Shown here: piece after piece, positions 12,046-23,819 of the stretch
Layout of the letters: every line of letters starts with the position of its first letter
Numbering within the stretch: the stretch's first letter is position 1
NCBI RefSeq assembly: GCF_964355755.1
Contig: NC_092678.1
Span: 19,812,922 to 19,876,921 of the forward strand
DNA from: Antedon mediterranea
Lineage: Eukaryota > Echinodermata > Crinoidea > Comatulida > Antedonidae
Direction: 5' to 3'
Length of the DNA stretch: 64,000 nucleotides
The notes under the pieces: generated by a model
Seen by the model: the letters and a program-made list of their open reading frames with translations, nothing else
What the model was told of the DNA's origin: nothing
Databases searched by the model: none
Made by a program: the position numbers and the translations under genes

Positions 12046-13150
12046 ATAAAAATGTAAAAATGTTTATTTTTTTTACCTTTACAAACCTTTACATACAGTA
12101 CAGTACAGATTGGAAACAAAAATGTGATTTTTATAATACACCTGAATGGATTCCTATAACATACTGTACCATTCACTGTAAGTACTGTATATTCTCTATT
12201 GCACAGTAAACACTTCTCCAATGATTCTACTAATCTATTACACTCTAGTAGCAGCTTTTTGAAAAACTGTTTAGAATTACAAAAACAAACAAACTGATCC
12301 TGAAAAACTAACCTGTACTGCAGCGTGAGCCTTCTACAATATTTATTATTCTACTCCGCGGCTAATAAATTGGAAACAAACTTCTAAAATCAGTTTTTGA
12401 AACTGTTATGGCATTTTCTTTTTTATAGAAACAGGCCCTAAAGTTATACCACTCACTACAGTATGTAAAATTGATGGATCTGTTGATATTTTTTTTTATT
12501 CACTTGCTTGTTTCCGTCACAAGGTTTTGTCTAATTGTCAGTAATATTTAAATGTTGTCTTGTTATCTGTTGATTTTTGCTTGTATGTATACAGTATAAT
12601 ATATTATATTTTACGACTTTCAACCCTGTTAATGGTGATGTTTGGTCACTGTAGGGTGATGATGAAATAAAATAAAAAAAATAAAAAAATAAAAAATTTA
12701 TATTATACAATGATAGGCAAGAGGAAGTGGACATTTAATTTACAGTATATATTGAAGTATGCTCTTCTTTCCTAATCTCAGACATTGTTTGTTTTTTTGT
12801 GTATGATAATTAATTTATTAATGACTTCCACATTACCATCACTTCACAGGTTACTTCATGTTTGTATTATTCTCGATTAGTTAAAAATCAAATAGAAATT
12901 GTAGCTTTGTTTTCCTTATAATTATTAATTTATGTAATTTTCTTTTTCATATTCAAAGTTATAATATATCTTTAGGATGGGTCGAACTCTTTCTGACTCT
13001 CCCCTCCACATGATTGAACTACTTTTCATTGTATTTATGCAATTTTATTATTTAACAAACTTGTTCATTGTGTATAATATAATGTTATAATATTTTGGAA
13101 ATAAATTAAAATTGAAAGTTAAAACTAAACCATGTTTCGATCAAAATGTA
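12046..13150. other. Intergenic stretch upstream of PDCL, nothing recognised
   Basis: This AT-rich sequence lies 5' of the PDCL start codon. It should hold the PDCL promoter and any 5' UTR, but I find no TATA box, CpG-rich island or conserved element I can defend. Short open frames here have low-complexity composition and no recognisable protein similarity. Confidence 0.5.
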
Positions 13151-13321
13151 TTAGTGGTGTCTACGCTATCAATGTGATGTGCTCATAAAAAGACATGATG
13201 ATGTCATATATCACTACCATATTTGGGCATATCACTACCATATTTGGGCATATCACTACTATATTTGGGCACACTTATTTGTCAAACTACAGTAGTTTGA
13301 TAGATAGTGTAGACATAGCTT
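13151..13321. repeat. Palindromic MITE, family B
   Basis: It runs from GTGTCTACGCTATCAATGTG to 'GATAGATAGTGTAGACATAGCTT'. An internal motif with 'ACTACCATATTTGGGCATATC' is locally repeated three times, so this copy carries a small internal expansion of the core. Confidence 0.7.
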
Positions 13322-13349
13322 AAAAGTACAGCACTATGTCTCAGGGTTA

Positions 13350-13529
13350 AGCCTGGTTCCCACTAGAACGTAACGCAAGGACGTAAACGCAACGCAAGCG
13401 TTTTAACCAATGGCAAGCGAAGTTATAGACAGTTAGCAATCACAGGCGAATAAGCCATCGCTTGTGATTGGTCAATTCACTTGCGTTGCGTTACGTCCTT
13501 GTGTTGCGTCGCTAGTGGGAACCACGCTT
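13350..13529. repeat. 180-bp MITE, family A, copy 1 (TA target duplication)
   Basis: The termini are inverted repeats: GCCTGGTTCCCACTAGAACG on the left and CGCTAGTGGGAACCACGCTT on the right, flanked by TA at 13348-13349 and 13530-13531. The interior is largely palindromic around GCGAATAAGCCATCGCTTGTG. Three other full copies lie at 27530, 43339 and 52821. A TA target and short size fit a Tc1/mariner-type MITE (inference). Confidence 0.85.
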
Positions 13530-14489
13530 TAGTTGGAACGCAAACTGTTACTAGAAGGTGTATATAATGTAATTGCTTCCTGTCATGATGCAGTAGTTCA
13601 ATCAATTTCAAGTATGGAATTGTACAGTAATGTTAGTTTCGATTTATCATTTCAATTTATTTACTTTTTTTTAGACTTAGGCAAAAAAAAAGTAAAATTG
13701 GCTGAGGTTTTTGGTTGATTTTGTTTTTTTTTAATTTTTTTTTTTTTTTTTCGTTTTTACAGTCTAAGTTATTAAATTTATTTAACTACACAATGGCCCA
13801 TTCAAAGTCTTGTTTTAATATTAGTAATTTTATATGACAATACATCTTTAATTAGACACTTTGCATTGGGTCAAAAATGGGTTCTAACTACCGGTATTGT
13901 TATCACAAATAGTACATAAAGTCATTATTGGAGTGTTTACAGTTAATGTTACTGAAAAATACAACTGTAAATTATGTATTTATTCCTTTTTGGTAATTAC
14001 AGTACAGCAAACAGCAAAACCATGATTTGATTGCTGGGTTTATTGTCCGTTTAAAATTAAACAACAAAACGATTCAATGTCTACTTAGTGATGTGGAAAA
14101 ATTGGTAACAATGAACAACAAGGATCATTTACAGTAATACAATATCAATACTTTACTATGTAATTCAAATTAAAAATCACAATATTAATAATAATATTGA
14201 AAGGATTTTTGTTGTATATTTGTTGTATATTTTTAGTATATTATTAGTAGGTATAAATGATAATAAAAACCACTGCAGATCTATACGTTACATAAAATAA
14301 ATCTTGATAAAATTAATATTTTAATACATTTTTTTTTGTGCCAACAACAATTTATAAAATAAACTAGGCCTACTGTACTATAATGTTGGGTATGTTATCA
14401 ACAAATGACAAATGAAACATAAATTTTAAATAAGCGAGGTATACCTACTATAGAAGCTACAGTGCTAAATAAAGAGCCTAGCCTACAGT

Positions 14490-14528
14490 AGTACGTCGTA
14501 GTAGTAGTAGTACTAGTAGTAGTAGTAC

Positions 14529-14585
<57 letters not shown>

Positions 14586-14626
14586 AGTAGTAGTAGTACT
14601 AGTAGTAGTAGTAGTAGTAGTAGTAC

Positions 14627-14666
<40 letters not shown>
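14490..14666. repeat. (AGT)n microsatellite, left half
   Basis: An AGT triplet array with interspersed ACT units runs up to the sharp boundary with the transposon starting CAGCCCACGAA at 14667. It resumes at 16762 on the far side, so this is one array split by an insertion. Confidence 0.9.
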
Positions 14667-16761
14667 CAGCCCACGAAATTCAGAAAAAAGAAGGTCGGCA
14701 AAAAATTGCCGACCTTAAATCCGCCAAGGTCGGCAGTCTCGGCAGTTCTAAAAATAGAAAATTCACCAAGGCCTAACCTCTTGCTAACCTAAGGCCTAGC
14801 TAGGCCTAGTGTAACACTCTGACCATCAGGTCAACAACCCTTTTTCACTATTTCTCCCTACTCCATCTATTAACATTCCTAGTGGTTTCTTCCTATCCCT
14901 AGGTACTCTTTATTCACTCTCCTATAACCCACATCCTTAATCAATTACTGTTTCCTCATCATCATGGAATGTTCCCTTTACTAAATAGTCCCCTCCCAGT
15001 ACATGCATATTAATTAGGACCGTTCCTTAAAATATGGATGTACTGGTAAGAGGAGAGAAGAGAAGGAAAAGAGCTTGGTAGAATAAAACATTTATAATAG
15101 AGAGAAGAAAAGGTATGTAATATAGCCAGAACAGACTGTATTACATTGCATATTTAAATAAAACTGCCACCGTTACACTAGCCTCCCTAGCTAAATGTTA
15201 TGCAAAAAGAACTAGCAAAATTATCTAAAATATAAAAACCTAACACTAAAATTTACAAGATAAATTCTATTTGATAATTGCTGAACATCGTGGTTCTGGA
15301 GCTAGCCGTACACAGAGGGGTGTCACGAAACCTCAGACCACGAAAGCTCAGACCCCCTAAGACCTAAGATCACGAAAGCTAAGACCCAACACCAAGATTA
15401 CAAATACTAAGATATACTACAGCTTAAAAACAATACTTGTTTATCCATACATAATTTTAAACACAGTAGGTTTCATTTATTACCATAAATATAATTTAAT
15501 ACTACCGCAAAACATAGATAAACTCACATTATTTTCGCCCGTTGAGTAAATGTATATTTTTTCTTTACAACAAACAAACTTGACGGGTTGTTTGTTGGTA
15601 TATATTTACTCCATTGTGTTGCTTCAGAGGATGTTTTTCTTACGCACCTGCCTTTCTTGTATTTTGACTCCAAATTTGTTGACTAACTTTATCCTGAACA
15701 CCACACTTTAAAATTAGGACTTATAAGTACTTTCAGAAGGAGAAACACATAACAAATAAATAAATCCTTTAAATTGATGATTTTACAGGCGTGTTTCTTT
15801 GTATACTGTAATGTAACTCCTCGAGCTCCCCGCTCAATGTTTTTGTTTCTATGGAGCGCCAAAAGAGCAACAATAATAGTACAAGTATAAAAACAGAAAG
15901 AAAACGAAACAAAAAAACTTTTAAGTTAAAATTTATTTGCCAGTATTTATTTCTTCGTACTTGCATGATTATACTATTATCATTACAATTTTAATTTTAC
16001 ATTGTTCCATCCACACTGTAGATGGACTCCACAGAGTTTTCAGCCCTCTATATAATTTTTGCTCTTTTGACGTTCCATAGAAACAAAAACATTGAACATG
16101 GCCCATGGCATGGGGTAGGCCTACTGTACTGTGTAGGCTAGTCATTTTGTGTGCGAGAAAAACGTCTGTAAAATCATCAATTTAAAAATGTATTTGTTAC
16201 TTTTTATTTGATTCTTTTTCATGAAAGTGCCAATTCTAAGGTGTGGTATTCAGAATAAATGTTGGGAGTTAAAATACAAGGCAGGTGCGAAAGATAAATA
16301 TTTGTAATCTTAGGTGTTGGGTCTTAGCTTTCGTGATCTTAGGTCTTAGGGGGTCTGAGCTTTCGTGGTCTGAGCTTTCGTGACACCCGTACACAGAGCA
16401 TAGCCTGGTTGCTTGCTTGGCATAACAGGGTATTCCCCTACACAGGTCTGTCGCGCAGCGCTGTGCCCAGCCAGCTTGATAGGAAAGCATGCAGCTCACA
16501 CACAACATGATGTAATGGTTGAGTGAATTCAGGGATCATCTTAATTCCATGGTTTGTTAACTAAACACAACATGGTGGTGAATATGCCTGTTAAAATTTC
16601 AATGATACGATCCCTTAAAGTACCATGTTGTTGCTAGGAGGCTTGAAAGGAGGGATCTCTAGCCTAGTTTCAAGGTCGGCAATCTCTTGCCGTCCTCTGA
16701 CAATTTAAGGTCGGCAATAAGGTCGGCAATTGCCGATTGCCGACGTGAAATTCGTGGGCTG
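14667..16761. mobile_element. TIR element inserted into the AGT array
   Basis: The ends are CAGCCCACGAA and TTCGTGGGCTG, perfect inverted repeats. Repeated 'AAGGTCGGCA' motifs lie just inside both ends (14690-14745 and 16674-16735). The insertion lies within AGT triplets, so the target duplication cannot be measured. The CAG...CTG termini would be compatible with a hAT-like element, but that is weak. No transposase is visible. It contains the MULE-like foldback element at 15318-16388. Confidence 0.75.
15318..16388. mobile_element. MULE-like foldback element with 10-bp target duplication
   Basis: The ends are GGGTGTCACGAAA and TTTCGTGACACCC. The direct repeat GTACACAGAG flanks both sides (15308-15317 and 16389-16398), a 10-bp target-site duplication. 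Each end has tandem subterminal units of the form CACGAAAGCTCAGACC/CTAAGACC. Inverted blocks also match deep inside the element (around 15774/16175 and 15835/16090), so most of it can fold back. Target duplications of 9-11 bp are typical of Mutator-like elements. No transposase ORF is present; it appears non-autonomous. Confidence 0.85.
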
Positions 16762-17180
16762 AGTAGTAGTACTAGTAGTAGTAGTAGTACTAGTAGTAGT
16801 AGTACTAGTAGTAGTAGTACTAGTAGTAGTAGTAGTAGTAGTAGTACTAGTAGTAGTAGTACTAGTAGTAGTAGTACTAGTAGTAGTAGTAGTAGTAGTA
16901 CTAGTAGTAGTAGTACTAGTAGTAGTAGTACTAGTAGTAGTAGTACTAGTAGTAGTAGTACTAGTAGTAGTAGTACTAGTAGTAGTAGTAGTAGTACTAG
17001 TAGTAGTAGTACTAGTAGTAGTAGTACTAGTAGTAGTACTAGTAGTAGTAGTACTAGTAGTAGTAGTAGTAGTAGTACTAGTAGTAGTAGTACTAGTAGT
17101 AGTAGTACTAGTAGTAGTAGTACTAGTAGTAGTAGTACTAGTAGTAGTAGTAGTAGTAGTAGTACTAGTAGTAGTAGTAC

Positions 17181-17224
<44 letters not shown>

Positions 17225-17369
17225 CTAGTAGTAGTAGTACTAGTAGTAGTAGTAGTAGTAGTAGTAGTACTAGTAGTAGTAGTACTAGTAGTAGTAGTAG
17301 TAGTACTAGTAGTAGTAGTACTAGTAGTAGTAGTAGTAGTAGTAGTACTAGTAGTACTAGTAGTAGTAC

Positions 17370-17416
<47 letters not shown>

Positions 17417-17435
17417 ATGTAGTAGTAGTAGAGCC
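16762..17435. repeat. (AGT)n / (AGTAGTAGTACT)n microsatellite, right half
   Basis: About 670 bp of AGT triplets with ACT inserted every three to eight triplets, giving locally regular 12-15 bp units such as AGTAGTAGTAGTACT. The array is open in one frame and would encode a Ser/Thr polymer starting in the neighbouring transposon. I do not regard that as a gene. The mixture of AGT and its complement ACT makes many short AGTACT palindromes. Confidence 0.9.
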
Positions 17436-17487
17436 CTAGCTTGCTAGCAGCGCAATACTAGGTGCCTGTAGGAGGTAGTAGTGAGTA

Positions 17488-20178
17488 CTATACAGGGGAA
17501 AATTTCATTTTTCGCCGTGGCTAAAGATACGGTACCGTATTCTAACTTCTGTTTACTAAAGGTACGGTAAAATTGCATTACGTCATAACCAGCCAATGGG
17601 GTGCTGTACGTGTGTGACGTCATCGTATAAGGACTTTGTGGATTTTTTTCATATCGCAAAAACAGTGATCAACCGCATTTTCTTTATGCTTTATTTATCG
17701 CTATTATCGCCGTCGTGTGTGACAAAAACTAAATGTAGCCTACGTCTGTTATTATTATTGAAAAGCCAAAACATGTTGATTTTAATTCTAGAATACAGAA
17801 AACCGTTTCAAAAGAGGCCTAGGCTAGGCCTACTATAACCTCATTATATGAGTTTGTTTGTGTAGAGGGAAAGCGATGCCAGGCTGGGGCCAGCTGCATG
17901 TGTGCGCTGATTTCTGTGACTCGTTAGCCCTGGGGCTACTGTCTAAATCATAGTATTTGAGGGCCCCTTTATTGTCTGCATTTGCTTGTTGTTTATGGTC
18001 ACCATTGTAAACAAAGTTTAATAAAAAATATTTATTCCACATTTATTTAGTCATCAATTACAGTACATCATAATTACAGTACAACTGAGAACAGGGATCC
18101 TGCATAAAAAAGCTATAGCTTCGTTTTTTTGTAGGACCCTTTTACATAAGAACAAGTATATAGAACTTAAATAAACAAAGGTGTTGTTAATCAGCATATA
18201 GTGATAAAAAGTATTTTTTAACCTGTTTTTTTATACATTTATTTTGTTTCTTTAAGATAACCGGTTTATTACCACCATTACAAGTGAATTCTTTCCACAA
18301 TTTTGGTCCATATATGTGTATAAACTGTTGACTGCAAGTTAGTCTTGTGAAGGGAATTTCGAATTCAGTTTCTGTTCTGAGGTTATGAGTAGGCCTAATA
18401 CTGTCACAGTAATTAAAAATATTTAAAATGTGATGTGGTAATTCATTGAATTTTACGTTTGCCATAAATCCTATGACGTTTACTTTGTAAATATCATAAA
18501 CGTTTAATATTTTTAGTTTCTTAAACAGTGGCTCTGAGGCTTGTCTGGATTTAGAGAAGGTAATGCATTTTACAGCTCTCTTTTGAAGTTTTAGTATTAC
18601 TTCTAACGTGCTCTTGTATGTATTTCCCCATATTAAGTTACCATACTGAAGGTGAGGTAATACTAAGGTGTTATAAAGACTAATACGGACTTTATGAGGA
18701 AAGAATTCTCTTACTTTTAAAAGTATACCAATTGCCCTAGACATTTTTTTCCTAATAAGCTGTATGTGATGTTTCCAGTTAAGATTTTCGTTTAACATTA
18801 CACCTAGAAATGTCACATTTTCTTTTCTATGTAATAACACATTATTCATTTTTATTTTAAACTGGTTTTTGTCAAAGTTCTTTTGGCTAGTTCTAAAAAC
18901 AACGTAATTAGTTTTGCTGACATTCAGTAACAGCTTATTTGCTTTAAGCCATACGTTTATTTTTTCTAGTTCAATATTCATAGTATGGTTTAACATTGTA
19001 GGGTCATCTCCCCTTGTTATACAAGTTGTGTCGTCAGCAAAACTAATTATATCTATTTTACTACTTGCTCGACTTATATCATTGATGTAAATTAAAAACA
19101 AAAGTGGTCCTAAAACAGAACCCTGTGGCACCCCTATATTGGTGTCTTTTAAACATGATGATCTACCGTTGGCATAAACATATTGTTTGCGGCCACTTAA
19201 ATAGTTTCTAAACCACATTAAAACGATGCCTCTTATACCATAATGCGCCAATTTGCTCAACAGAATACTGTGATCGATAATGTCAAACGCTTTTGACAAA
19301 TCCATAAAGGTAGTAAGTGCATATTCCTTTTTTTCAAATGCATTTAATATTTTATGGACCAAGTCGATCATAGCATGAGAAGTTGAGTGTTTGTTTCTAA
19401 ATCCATATTGATTGTTGCTTAACACTTTACATTTTGTAAGATAATTGTATAATTGATTATGGATAATCTTTTCAAAAACTTTCGAAAAAATGGGCAACAG
19501 CGATATGGGACGATAGTTTGAGGCCAAATGGCGGTCCCCTTTTTTATGTATGGGAACTACTTTGGAAATTTTCAACTTCCCTGGTATTAGTCCAGTTTGA
19601 AGTGATAAATTAAAAATATATGTCAGCGGCTTTAAAATATTGTATTTTACTTCCTTTACAACTTTAGCTGAAATGTCATCAAATCCGGGGGCTTTGTTTG
19701 AATCGAGAGATTCAATAACTTTTAGTACCTCCTCCTCATCAACATAGCAAAAAAAATAGGCCATTTGGAATAAAAATAAAACCCTCATCTGCAGCGCACA
19801 CACATCCACGCAGCCTGGCGCCGCCGCCGATAGCAATTCTCTACACAAACACAACAGACGCGATATGAAAAAAAATCCCCAAGTCCTTATACGATGACGT
19901 CACACACGTACCAGCACCCCATTGGCTGATTATGACGTAATGCAATTTTACCGTACCTTTAGTAAACAGAAGTTAGAATACGGTACCGTATCTTTAGCCA
20001 CGGCGTTCATTTTTAAATTTTGTTTAGCAATATTGCTAATCAAACTGATTTTTGAGTCGAGAAACATAGTTTTGTATTGTATTTTTTGCTACACAAATTT
20101 AAAAATCTGTAGCAAAAAGGTTGTTTTGTATAGCTTTTTGCTATGCTACACTGGCGAAATTATTCCCTGCTATACTAA
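17488..20178. mobile_element. Large foldback element carrying a retrotransposon insertion
   Basis: The left arm (17488-17660 plus about 17845-17925) and right arm (about 19788-20007) are inverted repeats. Shared blocks include GATACGGTACCGTATTCTAAC, a GCCAATGGGGTGCTG block and GTGACGTCATCGTATAAGGAC. The outer ends are CAGGGGAAAATTTC and GAAATTATTCCCTG, each next to CTATA (possible 5-bp target duplication). The right end (20008-20178) matches the short MITE at 11192-11375. The loop holds a 5'-truncated LINE on the minus strand. Confidence 0.75.
18045..19790 (-). mobile_element. 5'-truncated non-LTR retrotransposon (LINE) with reverse transcriptase domain
   Basis: The minus-strand open frame 18187 to about 19765 encodes a LINE reverse transcriptase. 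In order it shows LDSNKAPGFDDISAKV, YRPISLLPIFSKVFEK, QYGFRNKHSTSHA, LSKAFDIIDHSILL, GVPQGSVLGPLLFLIYIND and the catalytic SFADDTT box (FADD in place of YADD). A C-terminal region typical of Jockey/CR1-group elements follows. The endonuclease domain and 5' half are missing, as in target-primed truncation. The first 30 or so codons of the open frame come from the foldback arm, not the LINE. The 3' UTR lies at about 18045-18186, with an AATAAA-rich end. The RT frame is uninterrupted, so the insertion may be fairly young. Confidence 0.88.
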
Positions 20179-20280
20179 CTAGGCCCTAGCCTAGGCCTAG
20201 GCTAGCTAGGCCTGTATTTATATAACCTAGCCGGCCTAGCTAGCAGCTAGGCCTAGCCTAGTAGGCGTCCGGGCGTCCGT
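20175..20280. repeat. AGGCCTAG low-complexity cluster
   Basis: Dense, irregular repetition of TAGGCCTAG/CTAGGCTAG words between the foldback element and the PPIL1 promoter region. The same word is scattered through the window (for example near 7205, 14800 and 20740). Confidence 0.6.
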
Positions 20281-20610
20281 AGGTTTACGCAACAAAGTCT
20301 TTCTCATCTTACCTTAACTCTGATTTGTCTTTGCATTCGACAGGCAACAAGAAAACAAAACTTATAACCACACCACTCTCTATTCTGTGTAGGCCTAAAT
20401 AATGCACAATAACTTGAATAATGCGGTTTTATGCTCGATGAAATTATTAATGAATGGTGGTAGTGTTCACGGTGCTTGATGATGATGATGAAGAAATTAT
20501 AAGCATGTACTAAAGAGGGCGCACATTCGCGACTAAAGAAAACAAAAACACTTGCAAAAAACACGCGGCGGAAAATTGCTAAAAACCACCTCAACAAAAA
20601 CAAAAATATA

Positions 20611-21712
20611 ATGACTACCTACCAAAGAAGTAACCAAACTCCACAACCATCTGTAGTAGTTGAAACAAGGTAAACCAGTTCATTCTCAATCAGTTTCTCC
20701 AAGCAAAGATCTTTTCTATAAATAGACGGTGAATGACTAGCTAGGCTAGGGCCAGGCCTCTTGTCTGAACTGTGTGTGTATGAAATAGCTGCATTGAATG
20801 GTGTTGAGCGCACGAAATTATATTTCGGTACCATAATTCTATTCCGGCCTTGGCCTAGCTAGTTAGAAGGACCAATCAATTACCCAGTCTACTCTTCTCT
20901 ACTAAGCAATGAAAGAAACACTTTAGTAGTAGTACTACACACGTAATAATTTATTTAAACAATATTTTATTTATTATATATTATTTTGATACAGTTATTA
21001 GAATATTAATTAAAATTCAATAATATAAATAATAATATTATTAATACTAATAGGGTGAACAATTTATTAAAAACAATTGACTTGTCTCCTTAGACTTAAA
21101 AAAAAAATCATTAATTTTAAGCCTATATATATATATATATATATCTTTTTATCCCCTCCTTCAGCATGGGAACCCTGGTCGTTGAACTCTACTGGAAACA
21201 TGCCCCAAACACATGCAGGAACTTTTCAGAACTTTCAAGAAAAGGTTATTACAATGGTATTACATTTCATCGAATTATTCAGAATTTTATGATTCAAGGT
21301 GGTGATCCTACAGGAACAGGTAAGTAGGCCTATTTCAATATTTTTTTTATCAATCTATTTAAGTTCATTAACTCACTTTCTATTGCTACTTTTCTTCTTT
21401 TTTTCAGGCCGAGGGGGTTCCTCTATTTATGGCCAGCACTTTCAGGATGAAATACATCAAGATTTAAAGCACACTGGAGCTGGAATTTTGTCGATGGCAA
21501 ACAGTGGACCAAATACAAATGGCAGTCAGTTTTTTATAACGCTAGCTCCAACCCAGTGGCTTGATGGGAAGCATACCATTTTTGGCCGTCTATCTTCGGG
21601 GATATCGGTACTCAATCGAATGGGAATGGTCGAGACGGATAGCGATGATAGACCACGAGAAGATTTGAAAATTATAAAAGCTTATCCTATATCAGACAAT
21701 AATGAAATTTGA
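20611..21712 (+). CDS. PPIL1: Peptidyl-prolyl cis-trans isomerase-like 1 (spliceosomal cyclophilin), complete
   Basis: Three coding exons: 20611-20669, 21165-21319 and 21408-21712 (stop TGA). They join in frame through AG|C (Ser) and G|GC (Gly), giving about 172 residues against roughly 166 in the vertebrate protein. The protein starts MTTYQRSNQ and soon reads [20 protein letters not shown]. The cyclophilin active site is present: [25 protein letters not shown] (Arg in FHR, Gln in MIQGGDP), [17 protein letters not shown], and [12 protein letters not shown] with the Trp and His of the substrate pocket. PPIL1 is a proline isomerase of the activated spliceosome (family knowledge). Intron 1 ends in a (TA)n run at 21124-21143 just before the acceptor. 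Single-domain length and the ETSMG start distinguish it from other cyclophilins. Confidence 0.95.
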
Positions 21713-23819
21713 ATATTTGTAATTTCAAAAACATTTGATATTTTTTTAACACTCCAAAAAAAAAACTGACGTAAGTGAATGTTATCAACATTTCTAAAGG
21801 AAGCCCTTTGTGGCACTTGAGAAGAGAAGATAAGAAGGAGAAAAGAGCCCTAAAAATGTAATAAATTATAAGGTAGTTAATTGGTTGTTTGGTTAATGTA
21901 AACCTTCATTTTACAATTTTGGGAAACAACTTCTAGCTTCGGTGTACTCAAGCTTGATATAATATATTGAAGCAGTTCGGAATGTTTAAATATCAAATTA
22001 AGATTTAAGATACATAAAAAGAACAACAAATATATCTTCAAAAAGTGGTACAACTCTGACATTAAGAATTATTTGCTCATGTAAATAAACTGAATACAGA
22101 TTTTAAATTCTTTGTTGTGTAATCAAATTCAAAGTGAAGATCTGTTTAGATTAAACCATGGAGTTATGATTAAACCTTGATGGGTGTGGTTCTTAATCTT
22201 GTTTATAAAATACTACTTGTGGCCGCACTACTTGACGTTTGCGTTTTTTGGTATGATCGAAAATCCAACCATGAACTACTTGATCAACATCAATACAATG
22301 TCTATACGTAAACTTGTGACTGTATTAAACTCTCTAAATCAGCGGCATGAAATGTGGCTTGATTCCCGCTAGCACGCAACGTAAAGACGTAAGCCGCAAC
22401 GCAAGCTAGACCGGAGAGTTTAAAAGCACATCTAGTAGAGCTGAGAGAATTCAAACGATAGTTTCTAGAGCGCTACCCGTTATGCCACAATGCACACGAG
22501 TATATTATTATTTAATCGTTACGTCATTTTTATGAAACGATTTTTTAAATATTGCTATAAACAAGATGACCGGATAGCTCAGTCGGCAGAGCGTCGTGTT
22601 GATGACACGAATGCATGGGATTGAACCGATCCCATGCCGGTCGGCGGGATTGAGTTAAAGCTATGCAAGCTTCTGTGTTTGGGGTTCACAGATTTAAACG
22701 TCTCCTCTTCCACCATACGTCATGAGGCGATAACATACATCAAAGCATCCGAACAGTGGCGCACCCCCACCCCCCCCCCCCCCATAAATCTGGAGAAAAA
22801 AAATTATCCTACCATAAGGGAAAAAAAATTGGGAAAAGAAGCGTTAAAAAAGGAGTACTTTCACTTTTGATTAAAATACATTGTTTCAGCGTCGTGCTAA
22901 TTTACTTTTTATTAGAGGTCACCATTGCCGTTGCTGTCTGTAAATTTGTAAGAGTTGCGAAATGAATTGCCGATTTTTACCTGAAAAATAAACGCATTTT
23001 GGTCCCTGGAAGTAACAAGATATTGACGCGTGTATTCCCATACTCGGGGCATTTAACAAAGTTCGCCCTGGAAAAGCACCTTTTCCCGCCGACTTGTGAA
23101 CGCCCAGTGTTGTGACACTTTTACTCAAAATAGGCCTATAGGGAAATATCACCCTTTAACATGCTAGAGGGCCTACCTCAGTTTTCATATTTAAAATATC
23201 AATTGTTAATACATTTATAATAACGTGAGAGTACCATAACCATCTAGAGGTTTTACATTTTCAAAATCGCCTCAACTCGGCCCCAACCACGGTGGGGCTA
23301 AGTTGGTGTGGACTCTCTACAGTTCACAAAATCCTTGATCCGCCCCTGCCCGAAGACTGTGAGAGAGCCTTACCGTGCCAGAGGCAAGGGAACACACCAT
23401 ATTTTATTTCCTTCTGTGGCTTCCCGTCTCCTTTCGATCTCATAAATTTTATGTTTGACGCCCTCAAAGGAACACTTAATTAAGTTATGTCAGAAAATTA
23501 GGAACAAATAAATATAAATGTGTAAAGATGCCGATGCTTAGCCTGGCTAGTGTATTCTCTCTATTTGTTTATATGCAATATTGTAATAAATTTTTCAAAA
23601 AAGGTTTATAAAAAGGGTTATTATAATTCATACAATAATTTCTGAAATTTCAAGACTTGGATTGTCTAAATTCTACCACACCGTTCGTTTGTAAAGTGAA
23701 TCAAGCAAACGTATCACGGGGGGTGGGGGAGCTCAGCTTAGCTTACGTATGCCTACGATGACATCGTATCACAAAACGTGGTTTGTAGTCGAATCTCACA
23801 GAATATTCACAAATAAAAT
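21713..23819. other. Intergenic stretch downstream of PPIL1
   Basis: No gene is recognised. It holds a family-A MITE fragment near 22357-22410 (GATTCCCGCTAGCACGCAAC), a tRNA-like sequence at 22568-22642, a poly-C run near 22762-22782 and short frames of no recognisable similarity. PPIL1 3' processing should occur shortly after 21712; AATAAA-like words occur around 21860 and 22085. Confidence 0.5.
22568..22642 (+). tRNA. tRNA-like sequence, possible pseudo-tRNA (anticodon loop GAT)
   Basis: The ends GACCGG and CCGGTC pair as an acceptor-like stem. TAGCTCAGTCGGCAGAGC is a good D-arm/A-box. TCGTG-TTGATGA-CACGA forms a 5-bp stem with a 7-nt loop whose middle would be GAT (Ile). The T-arm stem GGGAT/ATCCC pairs, but its loop TGAACCG lacks the normal TTCGA B-box order. 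No CCA-type or T-run context is convincing. I read it as a decayed tRNA or a SINE head, not a working tRNA. Confidence 0.35.

Noticed and set aside
15769-15966. 65-codon frame inside the MULE-like element
   Set aside because: Hydrophobic low-complexity translation of palindromic DNA; no transposase motif.
14490-17435. CRISPR-like regular repeats
   Set aside because: The repeats are a triplet microsatellite without unique spacers, in animal DNA.
16687-17439. 250-codon Ser/Thr open frame
   Set aside because: It is the translation of the AGT microsatellite with a start codon in the neighbouring transposon; no conserved sequence or splice context.
17444-17659. Open frame in the foldback arm, also seen near 19922-20182
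   Set aside because: The two are the inverted arms of one foldback element; the frames are by-products of the repeat.
20304-20834. Minus-strand frames upstream of and overlapping PPIL1 exon 1
   Set aside because: No recognisable protein; overlaps the reconstructed PPIL1 first exon and intron.
23292-23483. 63-codon plus frame between PPIL1 and MT1
   Set aside because: No similarity recognised, no splice or start context, and composition like surrounding sequence.
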